From Carposina sasakii (lineage: Eukaryota > Arthropoda > Insecta > Lepidoptera > Carposinidae): DNA of 64,000 nt. The position numbers and the translations under genes are program-made. The first letter of the stretch is position 1. Every line of letters begins with the position of its first letter. Shown in pieces: positions 11,408 to 21,079 of this stretch. Under the pieces are notes generated by a model. That model worked only from the letters and a program-made list of their open reading frames with translations, made no database searches and was not told where the DNA came from. The DNA lies in assembly GCA_014607495.2 (NCBI GenBank), contig CP053161.1, positions 2,604,001-2,668,000 of the forward strand. The letters run 5' to 3'.

Positions 11408-11480
11408 GAGGTCTAGATGGTCCTGCAGTTTCATTTTCCACTTGTTTTTCCTTCACAGTCTTCGCATTACTCTCATCCAT
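11408..11480 (-). CDS. Candidate first coding exon (unknown gene)
   Basis: Read leftwards: ATG at 11480, then 24 codons beginning MDESNAKTVKEKQVENETAG and closing PSRP, ending at a perfect donor CCTC|GTAAGT (11408/11407), phase 1. The peptide is hydrophilic and acidic/basic mixed, with no signal or membrane segment, and suggests the disordered N-terminus of a cytosolic or nuclear protein. I do not recognise the family. Upstream (11500-11720) is AT-rich with no obvious core promoter. No next exon was identified to the left; it may lie outside the window. See the phase-matched candidate at 4754-4960. Confidence 0.4.
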
Positions 11481-12414
11481 AATCAATCACCAAGGGTATT
11501 TAATCACACAATATCCCATCAGACATTTTTTGAGATATTTTTTCACCTAAAATAATATTAACATTTTACACTAATTTATTGCAGCACTATTTCTAAGAAA
11601 TTCATAATAATTTGACAAATAAAATAATTTAGATGGAAAACCACAGAGTAGTATTATCGTAAAACGACACGAAACACTTTTTTATCTTTATTTATAGCGT
11701 CACGAGGCAAAGACAACACACCTTGTATTGACAAGATTTCGTTTAAACTGATTAACCACTTTATTAGTGGTTGATATTATGCTCTCTACATTATCATGGA
11801 AGATAAAATAGTAAAGCGGCTTAAACATTGGCTAGGCCATGGAGAACTGCGATCACGTTACGTAAAGTACGAAGTTAGTCACTTCTCCACATTACCTCAT
11901 CACGCCCACAGTGCTCGTACCTGGTGCATACGAAACCGTTGTCATTCGTATGCATTTTGCTATTAGCGGCTTGCTCATTTCCAAATAGTAACCTTGGTAA
12001 CTACGTAATATTTACAACATCAAAAGATCGCCAAAATGTAGCAATACGCAACTTTACGTTATACGAGTATAGTAAGTCATCCAATTTGCATCCAATGAAG
12101 TCAATTTAATATTATTCATTGCGGGCTTTATTAGTAACATTTCAACTATGTGTGTAGCTAGCGAGCAATGATTTATTATCTAACTAATACTTAATTATCA
12201 AATCACGTATCGAACCATTACCAGTTGAGTATTCGTTAAGGCTTCAGGAAATACCGTTAGGTACATTAGGATTTACTTAGGTAGGTAGGTACTTATCTTC
12301 ATTCTTCAGTTAATCTTTATTTACAACCGTTTAATCTAGCTAGGTGATCATTATACCTACGAGTAATAAGGAAATCAAAAGTGATTGAAGCGCTTAATTA
12401 GGGATTATCTAGCG

Positions 12415-12618
12415 CAGGGGTTCCCAATTTTTTTTGCCAAAGAACCCTAATTGATTATACTTTTCCTAACGGAACCCTACTTTGATAACTGGGTGAGTAG
12501 ACAGGTCCGTGTGCGCGAACAACGTTGGTCACGGAACGTGTGATAATATTTTTACGGAACCTTTGCGGTCCTTTCACGGAAACCCAGGGTTCCGCGGACC
12601 ACCTTTAGGGAACCGCTG
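12415..12618. mobile_element. hAT MITE with perfect 8-bp target duplication
   Basis: 204 bp beginning CAGGGGTTCCCAA and ending GGGAACCGCTG (inverted), with further 'ggaacc' pairing inside. ATCTAGCG is present on both sides, at 12407-12414 and 12619-12626, without a mismatch. Terminal CAG-G and the 8-bp duplication are hAT hallmarks. No coding capacity. Confidence 0.93.
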
Positions 12619-12870
12619 ATCTAGCGTAATAATTTATTCGTAAATTGATATTTAAAATGTAGGTAACTAGTTAGGTAGTTGTGATTTAATAATTTCTTCA
12701 GAATTTTCTAAAATTCAAAGTATGTAAGTATTTAGGACTAAGGATTAAGTACCGATCTCAGATCACCATGGATCCCTCCCTATTCCTTCTATGTATGGGT
12801 ACGATTTACCTAAATTTATTTAACATTTTCATTAGTACATTAATACTACAATTTGCCACTCACGTAGTCC

Positions 12871-13449
12871 TTATTGGTCTGTCTGGAGTGGCGAGATCGT
12901 TCCGTTTACATAATACTTTTTCATTAAATGTAAGTTTTTTCTAGGCGACTGTACAAAGTCTCTTATTAGTTCGGCAGGCATTTCGTTAATTATATCCGGT
13001 AGCATATACTCCCATGTGCGTGTACCATATACATTGTTATATTTTGGCAGGCTAAATGTTTTTGTATAGGTCAGCGTTCTCATACACGTTGGTCTAACTT
13101 TTAATTCTAGACAATTTAAATTAGGATATTCCTCACTTAAAATTGCAAATTTGATTTTATTGGAGATATTCATAACGTTGCAATGGGAGAATAGTCCCTC
13201 ATAATTTTCATTTTTAAATTTATCACTATATTTTTTTTGCGCAATAATTTTAAGTAAACTAATTTGTAGTTTTCGAATATCTTCAATATACGTTTTGTAA
13301 GTTCTACCATAGCTACTTATACCATAGCTGATGACAGAATCAGCCAGTGCTAGGTACAACAGTCTTAGAATTTTAGGTGGTACTTTATATTTAAGTATAT
13401 GAAATTGACTTATTAATGATCTTAATTTGTTACTAATATGTTGTATGAA
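12871..13449 (-). pseudogene. LINE reverse-transcriptase C-terminal fragment
   Basis: An open frame of about 190 codons reading leftwards to the stop at 12871. Near its start it has KYKVPPKILRLLYLALADSV then SYGISSYGRTY, and later KLQISLLKIIA, TYTKTFSLPKYNN and YMLPDIINEMP. This order (YxALxxSxxxYGIxxWGxxY...LQkkxxKII...F..P....G.r...Y..P...N.LP) is the thumb-to-C-terminus of CR1/Jockey-like LINEs. Palm and endonuclease domains are missing, so it is a 5'-truncated insertion. The frame is intact over its length. Flanked by a 17-bp inverted repeat (12754-12770 and 13491-13507). Confidence 0.78.
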
Positions 13450-13660
13450 CCTATTTTACATTAGTAGTAAACAGGCATAGGCCCCTCCCTATGGTGATCT
13501 GAGATCGATTAATCGAATCAATTTTTCAGTATGTACCTAAAGATCGATTTTTATATCAATATGCAGCGCGGAATCGATGTAGCATTTCACTCAGGTAGGG
13601 GGAAGCCTTGTTTTGGGGCAGGCCTAATGTTCAGCAGTAATGGCTGAATATATGAGGTAG
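13450..13660. repeat. LINE-tail debris in both orientations
   Basis: 'Ggcataggcccctccctat' (minus sense: gggaggggcctatgcc) and, from 13594, 'gaagccttgttttggggcaggcctaatgttcagcagtaatggctgaatatatga' are decayed forms of the common lepidopteran tail 'ggaggcctatgcccagcagtgggac...ggctgaatgatga'. Confidence 0.5.
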
Positions 13661-13934
13661 ATAACTTATTTATTAATTACGTAGATTAGCTTTTTTACGT
13701 CCCTAAACATTTAATTTATACAACAAAGAAATCACAAGCAGATGTGAAGACTTTGTTATAAAGAAACGAAGGTTTTGCGGCGCACGCGCAGGTGGGATAG
13801 CAGCTTGCGCGGGGGCGCATCTGCCGCCCCACGTGCGCTCCAGCTGTCGCATCCCTCTCTCCCCGAAACTACCCCCATGCATTTCGTAATATTCAAAAAC
13901 CGTATGATATAACAATATGTAGGTACAGACAGAC

Positions 13935-14105
13935 TTCATTGATGTAGCTTCTTTAGGTTTTTTTTTAGTGTAAACTTTATAAGAGTAGGTGGGCACTATT
14001 GAATAGAGTAGAAAACTCTTTAGGAACTATTGATGATACACAAAACTGTGCCTAATAAAAAACCTGATTTCGTTCTTTCGGATTCTTTCTACATAAACTA
14101 TTTTT
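13935..14105 (+). repeat. Dispersed repeat, copy 1 (inverse at 30455-30622)
   Basis: 'Gcttctttaggtttttttttagtgtaaactttat...gaaaactctt...aaaactgtgcctaataaaaaacctgatttcgttctttcggattctttct' matches the reverse complement of 30455-30622 over about 165 bp with few differences. Class unknown. Confidence 0.78.
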
Positions 14106-14109
14106 TTCT

Positions 14110-14985
14110 AAATAAAATGAGGTATAGGAATAGCAATTTGAGATCGATTTATCGAAGAATCGATTTATTGATCGATCCAAAAGATCAATATTATAAATCG
14201 ATATGCAGGATCGAATGGATTTTCTTAATAAATTAATAGTTATGTGTATGTACTTATACCTTGGCTTGTGTCTGTGAATTTATGTAAAGTTAATAGAACA
14301 CTACGCTCCGTCTCGTCGCACACGCAGCCATGATACCTAGTGTATGAATCATGAATGAGTACAAAAAGGAGATGCAATATAGATATAATCCATATAGACC
14401 TAAAAACGTATGCTTCATATTCCGCCGCGCCCCGGTTAGAATGCATTTCATGAAATAGTTCCATTGAATGATGGCTGATGATATTATCGGTGTCACTGCA
14501 TACAAAAATGTTGGTCCAAAATCAGTCATAGCATTCTATGAACCGGACTCTACTTTGAATAAGACACTGTTGGGTCACCTCCTCGTCGTCATTACTATAG
14601 TGTATGCATAGTTTGATGAATGAACCCGGCTCGCTCCCCGAGAACAGCCCGACTTGCGTTCACTTCGTGACTATGAACTAACAGACATAGACTAACTCTA
14701 GTGGAGATCAGCAAATGTTGCTTGTTCGAAAATATCCGGCTTGAAGGACCATCAGCTAAGTTTACGCGAATGTGTGGAGATCTTTGGAAAGTTTTCACCA
14801 CATTTATTTATCTACTTACCTACGTTCTATCTCACGTAAGCACTGTATGCGTGTAATCATCCAATGTAAATATGATTAAGGGATCTATACCTACGATGTT
14901 ACGTAATTCCTACATCCGGACGGATAATCTCCTATAGTAGATAGATAGGTAGGTAACTAACTAGAATTCTCTATGTCCACCTGTA
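14110..14985. other. No gene; ATCGAT-rich repeat at 14134-14225
   Basis: 14134-14225 ('gagatcgatttatcgaagaatcgat...aaatcgatatgcaggatcga') is a diverged direct copy of 13502-13585. The rest shows only short frames. Confidence 0.5.
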
Positions 14986-14989
14986 AACT

Positions 14990-15135
14990 TTACACTGCAC
15001 TGTAAAGCAAATCGTCGCTTAACTTCTCATATTTCAGTGTCGCTTCTGCCAGTATTTCCCTATGTGCAGCCATTCCACCAATAGCAGCTTGCGCCGTGGT
15101 ATGCGGCCTGCTTTTCCCAGAAGGCACTCTTCACT
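14990..15135 (-). pseudogene. Possible relic of a protein C-terminus
   Basis: One minus-strand frame ends at a TAA (14990-14992) after about 47 codons including TAQAAIGGMAAHREILAEAT, then KYEKLSDDLLY, a charged amphipathic helix of the sort found at the end of small DNA-binding proteins encoded by transposons. Another frame just upstream is open for 40 more codons, which suggests a frameshift. No family is recognised and chance cannot be ruled out. Confidence 0.18.
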
Positions 15136-15299
15136 ATACTTCGTTTCAGCTATAAAGTCCTCTGACTTGGCGCTAGTGTCTTCGTAAATCCAACACCGTT
15201 TCATTTCTTTTATTTAGTTCCATGGAAATCTGCAGGACTTCGCTATTGCAATAGACATTACACGGCATGGGCTACCTATGCACATCTATAGAGGTAAGG

Positions 15300-16560
15300 A
15301 TGGGAATGCATGCCACAGAGAACCCAGAAAGCCTTAGACGGACCTTAATTTTTTGGGGTTTGGTAAGAGTGAAGCCGTGGTTTTAAGTGATTCCTATTCC
15401 ATACTACGCCTATGCACTGGGTAGATTGGTCATGGTTATTAAGGCCGGCCGTGAGTTCTACTTATACTTACTACTACTACTTGATATCTAAGTAAATACC
15501 TACTAAATACCTTTCTACCTAAGTAATAAAAGTACCAACAGAAGTAAAAGGTAGGTACTTAATTTATTTTAATTTAATGTTCGTAATTAATTTCTTTGTT
15601 TCTGAAAATAAAAAAGCAAGAAACTTTCCGATTAAACGTGAAAAGCAACTGATATTGCTACAATGAAATTACTTGGTTTCGCCAGGCGGGAAGGAAATTG
15701 ACTTTTTCTAAGGTTCTGTAGAATTAATGTAAGTAATTATTCCAATACTCAGGTGTTATATAAGTTGTTAACATTTCAATAGCCGTTTCGTATAAAGTTT
15801 ATATGAAACCCGCAGCGTGTATCCCATCGAACTATTCAGTACTAAATTAGAAAACGTTACGAAAACGCGTAGTCACAATGGGTGCTCGTACAATGCACTA
15901 TTTTTTACCAGAATCCGTTACATTCCATTCGTGAAGCTGCGAGCTGGGCTCTATCTGAAGATTTCGAAATTCCGAGAAAGGCAAAGCCAAAGCAGAGCCT
16001 TATAAATTATCTCAAAAGCGCCGACGCGGCCTGTAGCCAGAATCGTTTTTTTTTTACCCACAGGTACTGGCGCTAAGGCAATGGAATTTATAGAATGTAC
16101 AACAGTTTTGATACTTGAGCTGTTGTTGTTGTAAATTGTGAATTTTCTGCTTCCCTTTGTAAACATTGACGTGAGTAGCCCTAGCGAACGACTTACCTTT
16201 TGATTACCTATTCAAAACGTAATAAATTAGAATAGTCCTTAATTTTAGCAGTTATTTATAAAAATGTAAGTTTATTGCTTTGAGCTATTGTAGAATTGAG
16301 TGCGAGTCCGCGTATATTTTAGGTACCTACTTCGATAAAACGATAGAAACAGAATAGGTACATACATACCTAAGTATTGAGCAGCAAAACACGTAATAAA
16401 AGCAGAAAACAACTAAACATTGATTAAAAAATGTACCCTCGTAAAGTATCAAATCTCTATAATCCTACATTTCTACCCTTACCCAACATACCACATATTA
16501 TAAGCAACTATCTATAAAAAATATGCGTGAGTGCACGCACGCATTCTCATTCTTGGAAAA
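15300..16560. other. No gene recognised
   Basis: AT-rich with TAGGTACC-type simple patches. The overlapping frames at 15817-16166 show no family signature. Confidence 0.5.
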
Positions 16561-16564
16561 TGAC

Positions 16565-17170
16565 ACTCTCAAACATTCTTGATCCTTGGCCTGAAGGTCG
16601 CACAGCTATTAATAGGACGCCCTATTGTAGTTGCTGGCGCCCAAGCCCCATACAATTTAGAAAAAATAGCGCCGCAGGCCGTAATACAAATCCGTCCATT
16701 CTGCATAGAAACACGAACCTGTACAATGGAGTCTGAAATGTCATTTGTATTTGATCTAAAGAGCTTCCATCTTACTTGGCCATTGATTCTAGCGCAAAGA
16801 AAAATTACCCACGTTTTAACTAAATAAATATCGTGATTAGGCATGTAACCATTCTTGTTTGTATGTATTGGTTCAGAAAATGATTTGGAATCACAAAATA
16901 CACATTCCACTGGAAAAGTTGTAGATTTTGCTGTTTCTCGGCTAAGTTTGAACACTCATAAAGCGTCTGTAAAGCATTAATAGCTCCATAGCCTAACAAA
17001 GTCATGACAAACAACGGCTCCTCAGACAACTTGGTGCAAGGCAATACGGCTCTTAACGTTCGCGTAGCTTGGTCGTTTATTATGGCGGGGTGTCTAGCGG
17101 ATGGTGAACTGAGGAATTTGGGGCACCAGAGCTGAGTCAACGCCAATCTAATCCCTTCTCTACTAGCTAG
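16565..17170 (-). other. Overlapping unexplained ORFs, possible decayed gene
   Basis: Two minus-strand frames overlap end to end: 17170-16820 (beginning VPLASREGIRLALTQLW and containing EEPLFVMTLLGYGAINALQT) and 16955-16569 (containing ICITACGAIFSKLYGAWAPA). A plus-strand frame is also open at 16579-16827. The first reads like a helical repeat protein, but I cannot name a family. No clear splice sites bound it. It could be a decayed exon with a frameshift near 16,930, or chance openness of a GC-richer stretch. Confidence 0.2.
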
Positions 17171-17174
17171 AGGT

Positions 17175-18334
17175 ACCTACTTAATCTTGGTTTACTCGGA
17201 TAACGCGGATGTGAAGCAAGGACTCGATCTGGTTATGTTAGGTACCCTTTCAAATAAAGATATAATATTAGGTATTTGTTTCTCAATTGGATTCAAATCT
17301 GCTTTGTAAATTGGTACAAAGGTTATTCTTAATGACCATTATTAATAAAGTACTTGTTTATCTAAATGTTAAAGACCAAGTTATCACGAGTCCGCCGTCC
17401 AAATGAATGTTTGTTGACTTTCATTAGTAGATATGGAAAATAGGTCTACTTATTTACAAAAGTAGTACTTTATTTAGAATATTAAATATCGATAAATATT
17501 GCTGTCATTTGTGTCTACTTTAAGTCTAAGTACTTACCTAATAATAATACATAATAGTTAACAGTTTCCCAGTCGTCTCAGTGTCCGTCTCTAAGACCTT
17601 CGTTAAAAAGACTTGAACACGTGATATCATGAAGTTCCCCAATTAAAATTAATTGCGATAAAGACTTATCTTTAGTAGGTACTCTTACTACTCAAGGAAT
17701 GAGTTAAAAACTAAAATACGTAAACTAAGATTGGAACTCTTTGTGGAACAATGTATAAAATTGAAACCCTAAGCAATTTGATCTGCTTCATATTATTAAA
17801 CTAAGTAACCTCTATAACTAAACATGAACAAAACCTCATTCTCACGAGATTCAAAAGAGGCATTTTATAGTACCTACCTTTACCTAGATAGTACTACCCG
17901 AGCATTTGCATTTTATATTTCTGATGGCACACCTTCAGTATTTAATACGTAACAAAAAAACAAGTTTATTGCGCAGTCTCTTGAGCTACAAGACAGCGCC
18001 ACAAGTTGGAGGTCGACGCCTGGCATTGCCAAATTCGATGATGACGCGTCTCATTATGTTCAACCAAATAAAGAGATACACGCCGTTTTAAACCTTAAAA
18101 CAACGGCACACAGGGAGATGAGTCTCAGCAGCATGATGCGAAATTTAATTTTCCCTTTAGACTTTTAGATCGTTTCGGACATTGAACTCATTCCTCCATT
18201 CCTTTAGGTTCTTGCATTATGATGATGATTTCCACCCAAATATACAACTTCATACAACAAATGACCTCACACTTTCCGAATGTTGTAGAGGGAATCAGTT
18301 ACTGTCTCGTTATTCATAAGGATATAATTCTTGG
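17175..18334. other. No gene recognised
   Basis: AT-rich. 17990-18060 ('agcgccacaagttggaggtcgacgcctggc') is GC-richer, but no function can be supported. Confidence 0.5.
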
Positions 18335-18450
18335 AGCGGTCACTAATCCGCCTGCCCAGCGTGGTGAGTATGAGCAAAAAGCTATGGCAGCAACCTTGTG
18401 GCGAGCTCCGGGGGAGACCAACATCCAGCAGTGGACTGCAATGTTTGCTG
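18335..18450 (+). mobile_element. Dispersed SINE/LINE-tail repeat, copy 2 (3' part)
   Basis: 'Ggtcactaatccgcctgcccagcgtggtgagtatgagc...ccttgtggcgagctccgggggagac...ccagcagtggactgcaatg' matches the 3' halves of 6201-6440 and the inverse of 19861-20077. Confidence 0.8.
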
Positions 18451-19343
18451 ATGTAGTATGTGTATCTACATTTCTTCGATTATTTTTCAATATTGTTTAG
18501 ATATTCTTGGTTGTCAAGACAAGGTTGGACAAGGTTGGTTTTGGAACATGTCTAAATATTTTTATTAGGTACCTACTTATAGCTTTAGTTACTTAAGCTA
18601 GATATGATCAGATATTGTTTTTTTTTTCAATTTATAACTAACTTTGAATTATTTATTATGTTTATTCAGACACTTATGGAAGCCTATAAAAAGAGGAATC
18701 AAAATTTCCTTATACTTGGTCATGACGATTATTTCGATACATTTTACTTCCAAGTTTGTCTTTCATTGTCTTCTTTTAAACTGAAACAAGCATTATAGGA
18801 TTGGATAAAAATGGGGCCGAAATATACTTAGTCCTATCGATAGACTTAGCTATCTATACCTATGATTATAGTTTGCTGATCTCATTTCAAGTCTTTTACG
18901 CAGCAGTTGCACAATACACATTGTTCTGCTTTTGCAGAAGCGAATAATGGATTCACGTTTTATAACATGATACGGAGCTATTGTGTTACGTGTTGCAAAA
19001 CAGATGTGGCGTGCGATGTGTTTTTGCATAACTACATACGGGTGATAAAATGTCTCCTGGTACTTAGATAGATTTGGCAATATTAAAAATACTGCTTCGA
19101 TGGCCAAGAGTGAAGACCGCAAGACGAGTAATTGAAGAGTAGGTACGAGCTCCAACTTACAGGGCACTAAAGTTACAGAATTGCTCCTATGTTTTAATCA
19201 AATTCAGTGAACTAAAGTGAATCTTGTGACTGAGGAAATTAGCCTAACTATTATCACTCATAGCTACACTTAAGACAGAAGAAGGCCAAAATACCAACTA
19301 GTAGAAGCTAGGTTCTTGCATTATGCGCCATAAAACAACTTAC

Positions 19344-19594
19344 TCTTTCGTTGGAATTCTCAGCATATCATCCTTCACATAACTGGACAAGGGCAAGTTG
19401 GTTCCATTAGTAGCACTAGCAGTCAGGGTGAAATGAGTCCTTGTGTTTTCCCTGCATATTCCTTTATTAGTGTAATATGTAACATACACCGGGGGTCCTA
19501 AAGATACTATAGAAGCGACTAGAAATAAGAAAACATAGGCTGCAGTGGCCGTAGATATGTGTAGGAATAAACATCTTCGGTAAAATGATGTCAT
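19344..19594 (-). CDS. Candidate first coding exon of a membrane protein
   Basis: Read leftwards: ATG at 19594 in the context GGAAAATGA (A at -3), 83 codons plus two bases, ending at a perfect donor, AAAGA|GTAAGT (19344/19343). Residues about 17-43 form one strong hydrophobic segment (AYVFLFLVASIVSLGPPVYV) preceded by basic residues YRR, as in a signal anchor. After it come NKGICRENTR, a possible N-glycosylation site NGT, and DDMLRIPTK. The layout fits a single-pass or N-terminal-anchored protein with a lumenal domain. The order TM, then '...DxLRIP', faintly recalls ciliary TMEM231, but key motifs of that family are absent, so no symbol is given. The continuation to the left was not found. 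Confidence 0.45.
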
Positions 19595-19860
19595 TTTCCT
19601 AGTTTATCAAACAGGTTAATTTGGGGTTTCTCAGCCAACTAGATTAGTTTAATTCATATTTAAATGTTTTGGTAGTTAGCTTCTCTATTAAAAAGGTACG
19701 TAAGCCTAGACTCCAATATTTGGAATTATCTATTACGAGTAGGTTATGTAGGTGAGTTATCGGTTGCTTTCGGTTCCTTCCAGTTAATGTGCCTGTATTA
19801 CAAAGTAGATACATGTTATACAGCTTTAACTAACTTCCCTCAGTATCTATAGCCCTATGT

Positions 19861-20077
19861 CATCATCATCATCAGCCTATTGCAGTCCACTGCTGGACGT
19901 AGGCCTCCCCCAGGACACGCCACAAGACTGCCATGGGGGGGTATTTTCCCAAAGTCACTACGCTGGGCAGGCGGGTTGGTGACCGCAGTTTGTATTTTGG
20001 ACTATGTTGTCAACACGGGAGGCACTGCTGCCCACCTCCTGGAAACCCATAATCGCCTCGTACGATACCCTATGTAG
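19861..20077 (-). mobile_element. Dispersed SINE/LINE-tail repeat, copy 3 with (CAT)n tail
   Basis: On the minus strand: 'cgtacgaggcgattatggg', 'ggaggtgggcagcagtgcctccc', 'ttgacaacatagtccaaaa', 'gcctgcccagcgtagtgac', 'ggaggcctacgtccagcagtggactgcaat' and a (gat)n tail. It is the fullest copy; 6201-6440 is colinear with it. The short ORFs it contains are not genes. Confidence 0.85.
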
Positions 20078-20559
20078 TAACAAATAATTCATATTATACA
20101 TACTTACTCAAAATGGGATACGAAGAAGAAGATTCGTCAGCTTCCTCTAGCAGGATTTAAGAGATCAGTGACAAATTAGTTAGCTAATCGTCGTCTGTGA
20201 GAATGTCCCAAAGTTTCTTAGTCGACTCTTAAGACATGCACAAAAGAGATGCAGCTGAAATATTCTAGTGAAGCCCCGCATCATCAGTTCATCACACAAC
20301 CGGGAACTCCCATCTACGCAAGCCCAACATTTTACAAAGCAGTAAAATTTTTTATAGTTAAAGCGTTGATGGAATATTCTGTAATACCAAAATGAAATGT
20401 GATGCATAATATTTACCTACTTGGAATGGCGTCATATTGTGTTTAATCAGATGAATAATGGTTCATGCTTAAAACAGAAACGTCATAACTAAGAAGGTGG
20501 ATTGCATACATCCTATGAATGCATACGAACCTAAGTCTCGCAAATAACATCAAACATTA

Positions 20560-20667
20560 TAAGCAAACCTGCGCAGACGCAGCTTTCTATTCTGCAAACT
20601 GGATGACTAGCAGTCGTGGCTTTCGCAAGCGGGCTAGAAAGTCGCGACCTCACTTTCACTTACCAAC
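20560..20667 (+). promoter_or_regulatory. Candidate TATA-less promoter region
   Basis: GC-rich relative to flanks, with 'tgcgcagacgcag' and 'tcgtggctttcgcaagcgggctagaaagtcgcgacc' just ahead of the ATGGCGGC start. No TATA box is seen. Inferred only from position and composition. Confidence 0.25.
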
Positions 20668-20701
20668 ATGGCGGCGTCACGGTTCAGGTCTACTGTTTCA
20701 A
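20668..20701 (+). CDS. Candidate first coding exon, possible mitochondrial presequence
   Basis: 'CaacATGGCGGC' opens a short reading frame, MAASRFRSTVS, ending at a perfect donor TTTCAA|GTAAGT (20701/20702), phase 1. Upstream (20560-20665) is GC-richer, with 'ctgcgcagacgcag', close to an NRF-1-type site; the ATG itself lies in the 'AAnATGGCGGC' motif seen at many housekeeping starts (YY1/Pho-like). Residues A, R, R and S/T with no acids fit a mitochondrial targeting peptide. Only 11 residues are available, so the gene cannot be named and no second exon was located. It is about 1.07 kb from, and divergent to, the 19594 exon. Confidence 0.4.
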
Positions 20702-20760
20702 GTAAGTCTGGATGAAAAATCTGAAACATTTGTAATACGTATTACCTAAAAACTTCATAT

Positions 20761-20806
20761 CATAGATTTACAGAAATAATATCATAGCTTTTTCTGTAAA
20801 TCTATG
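20761..20806. repeat. Perfect 16-bp inverted repeat
   Basis: CATAGATTTACAGAAA, 14-nt spacer, TTTCTGTAAATCTATG. It abuts the RTE LINE C-terminal fragment. Confidence 0.9.
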
Positions 20807-21073
20807 CATAATATCGACTTTATGAATGAAAGTAGACTGACAAATAAAGTGTACAATGGAAGAGTGGATGGAAGGGTTGGAAGGGGAAGACCTCGCCGGA
20901 CTTTCACCGATCAAATTGGTGAAATTCTAAAGAAAGGTCAGGTCAAGAGTACCCTAAACCGACGAGCGTGCATGAAGAATATCATGAAAGTAGATGAAGC
21001 GAAAGAGGTGTGTCAGGATCGTAGCAAATGGAGATCCGTGATCTCTGCCTACCCCTCCGGGAAAGAGGCGTGA
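20804..21073 (+). pseudogene. RTE-type LINE C-terminal fragment
   Basis: About 89 codons. [20 protein letters not shown] corresponds to the 'RRGRPPKRWxDDI' motif near the end of RTE/related LINE ORF2; [20 protein letters not shown] then a stop corresponds to the usual 'AQDRxxWRxL' end. Upstream polymerase sequence is missing. The short 3' sequence after the stop is AT-rich with TATG repeats. Confidence 0.78.
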
Positions 21074-21079
21074 TTATTA

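Noticed and set aside
19344..19594. Naming the exon TMEM231
   Set aside because: Only the TM position and a DxLRIP-like string agree; the expected W and EQP motifs after the TM are missing.
19880..20077. 65-codon plus-strand ORF
   Set aside because: Lies entirely in a SINE-like repeat, read in the antisense direction.
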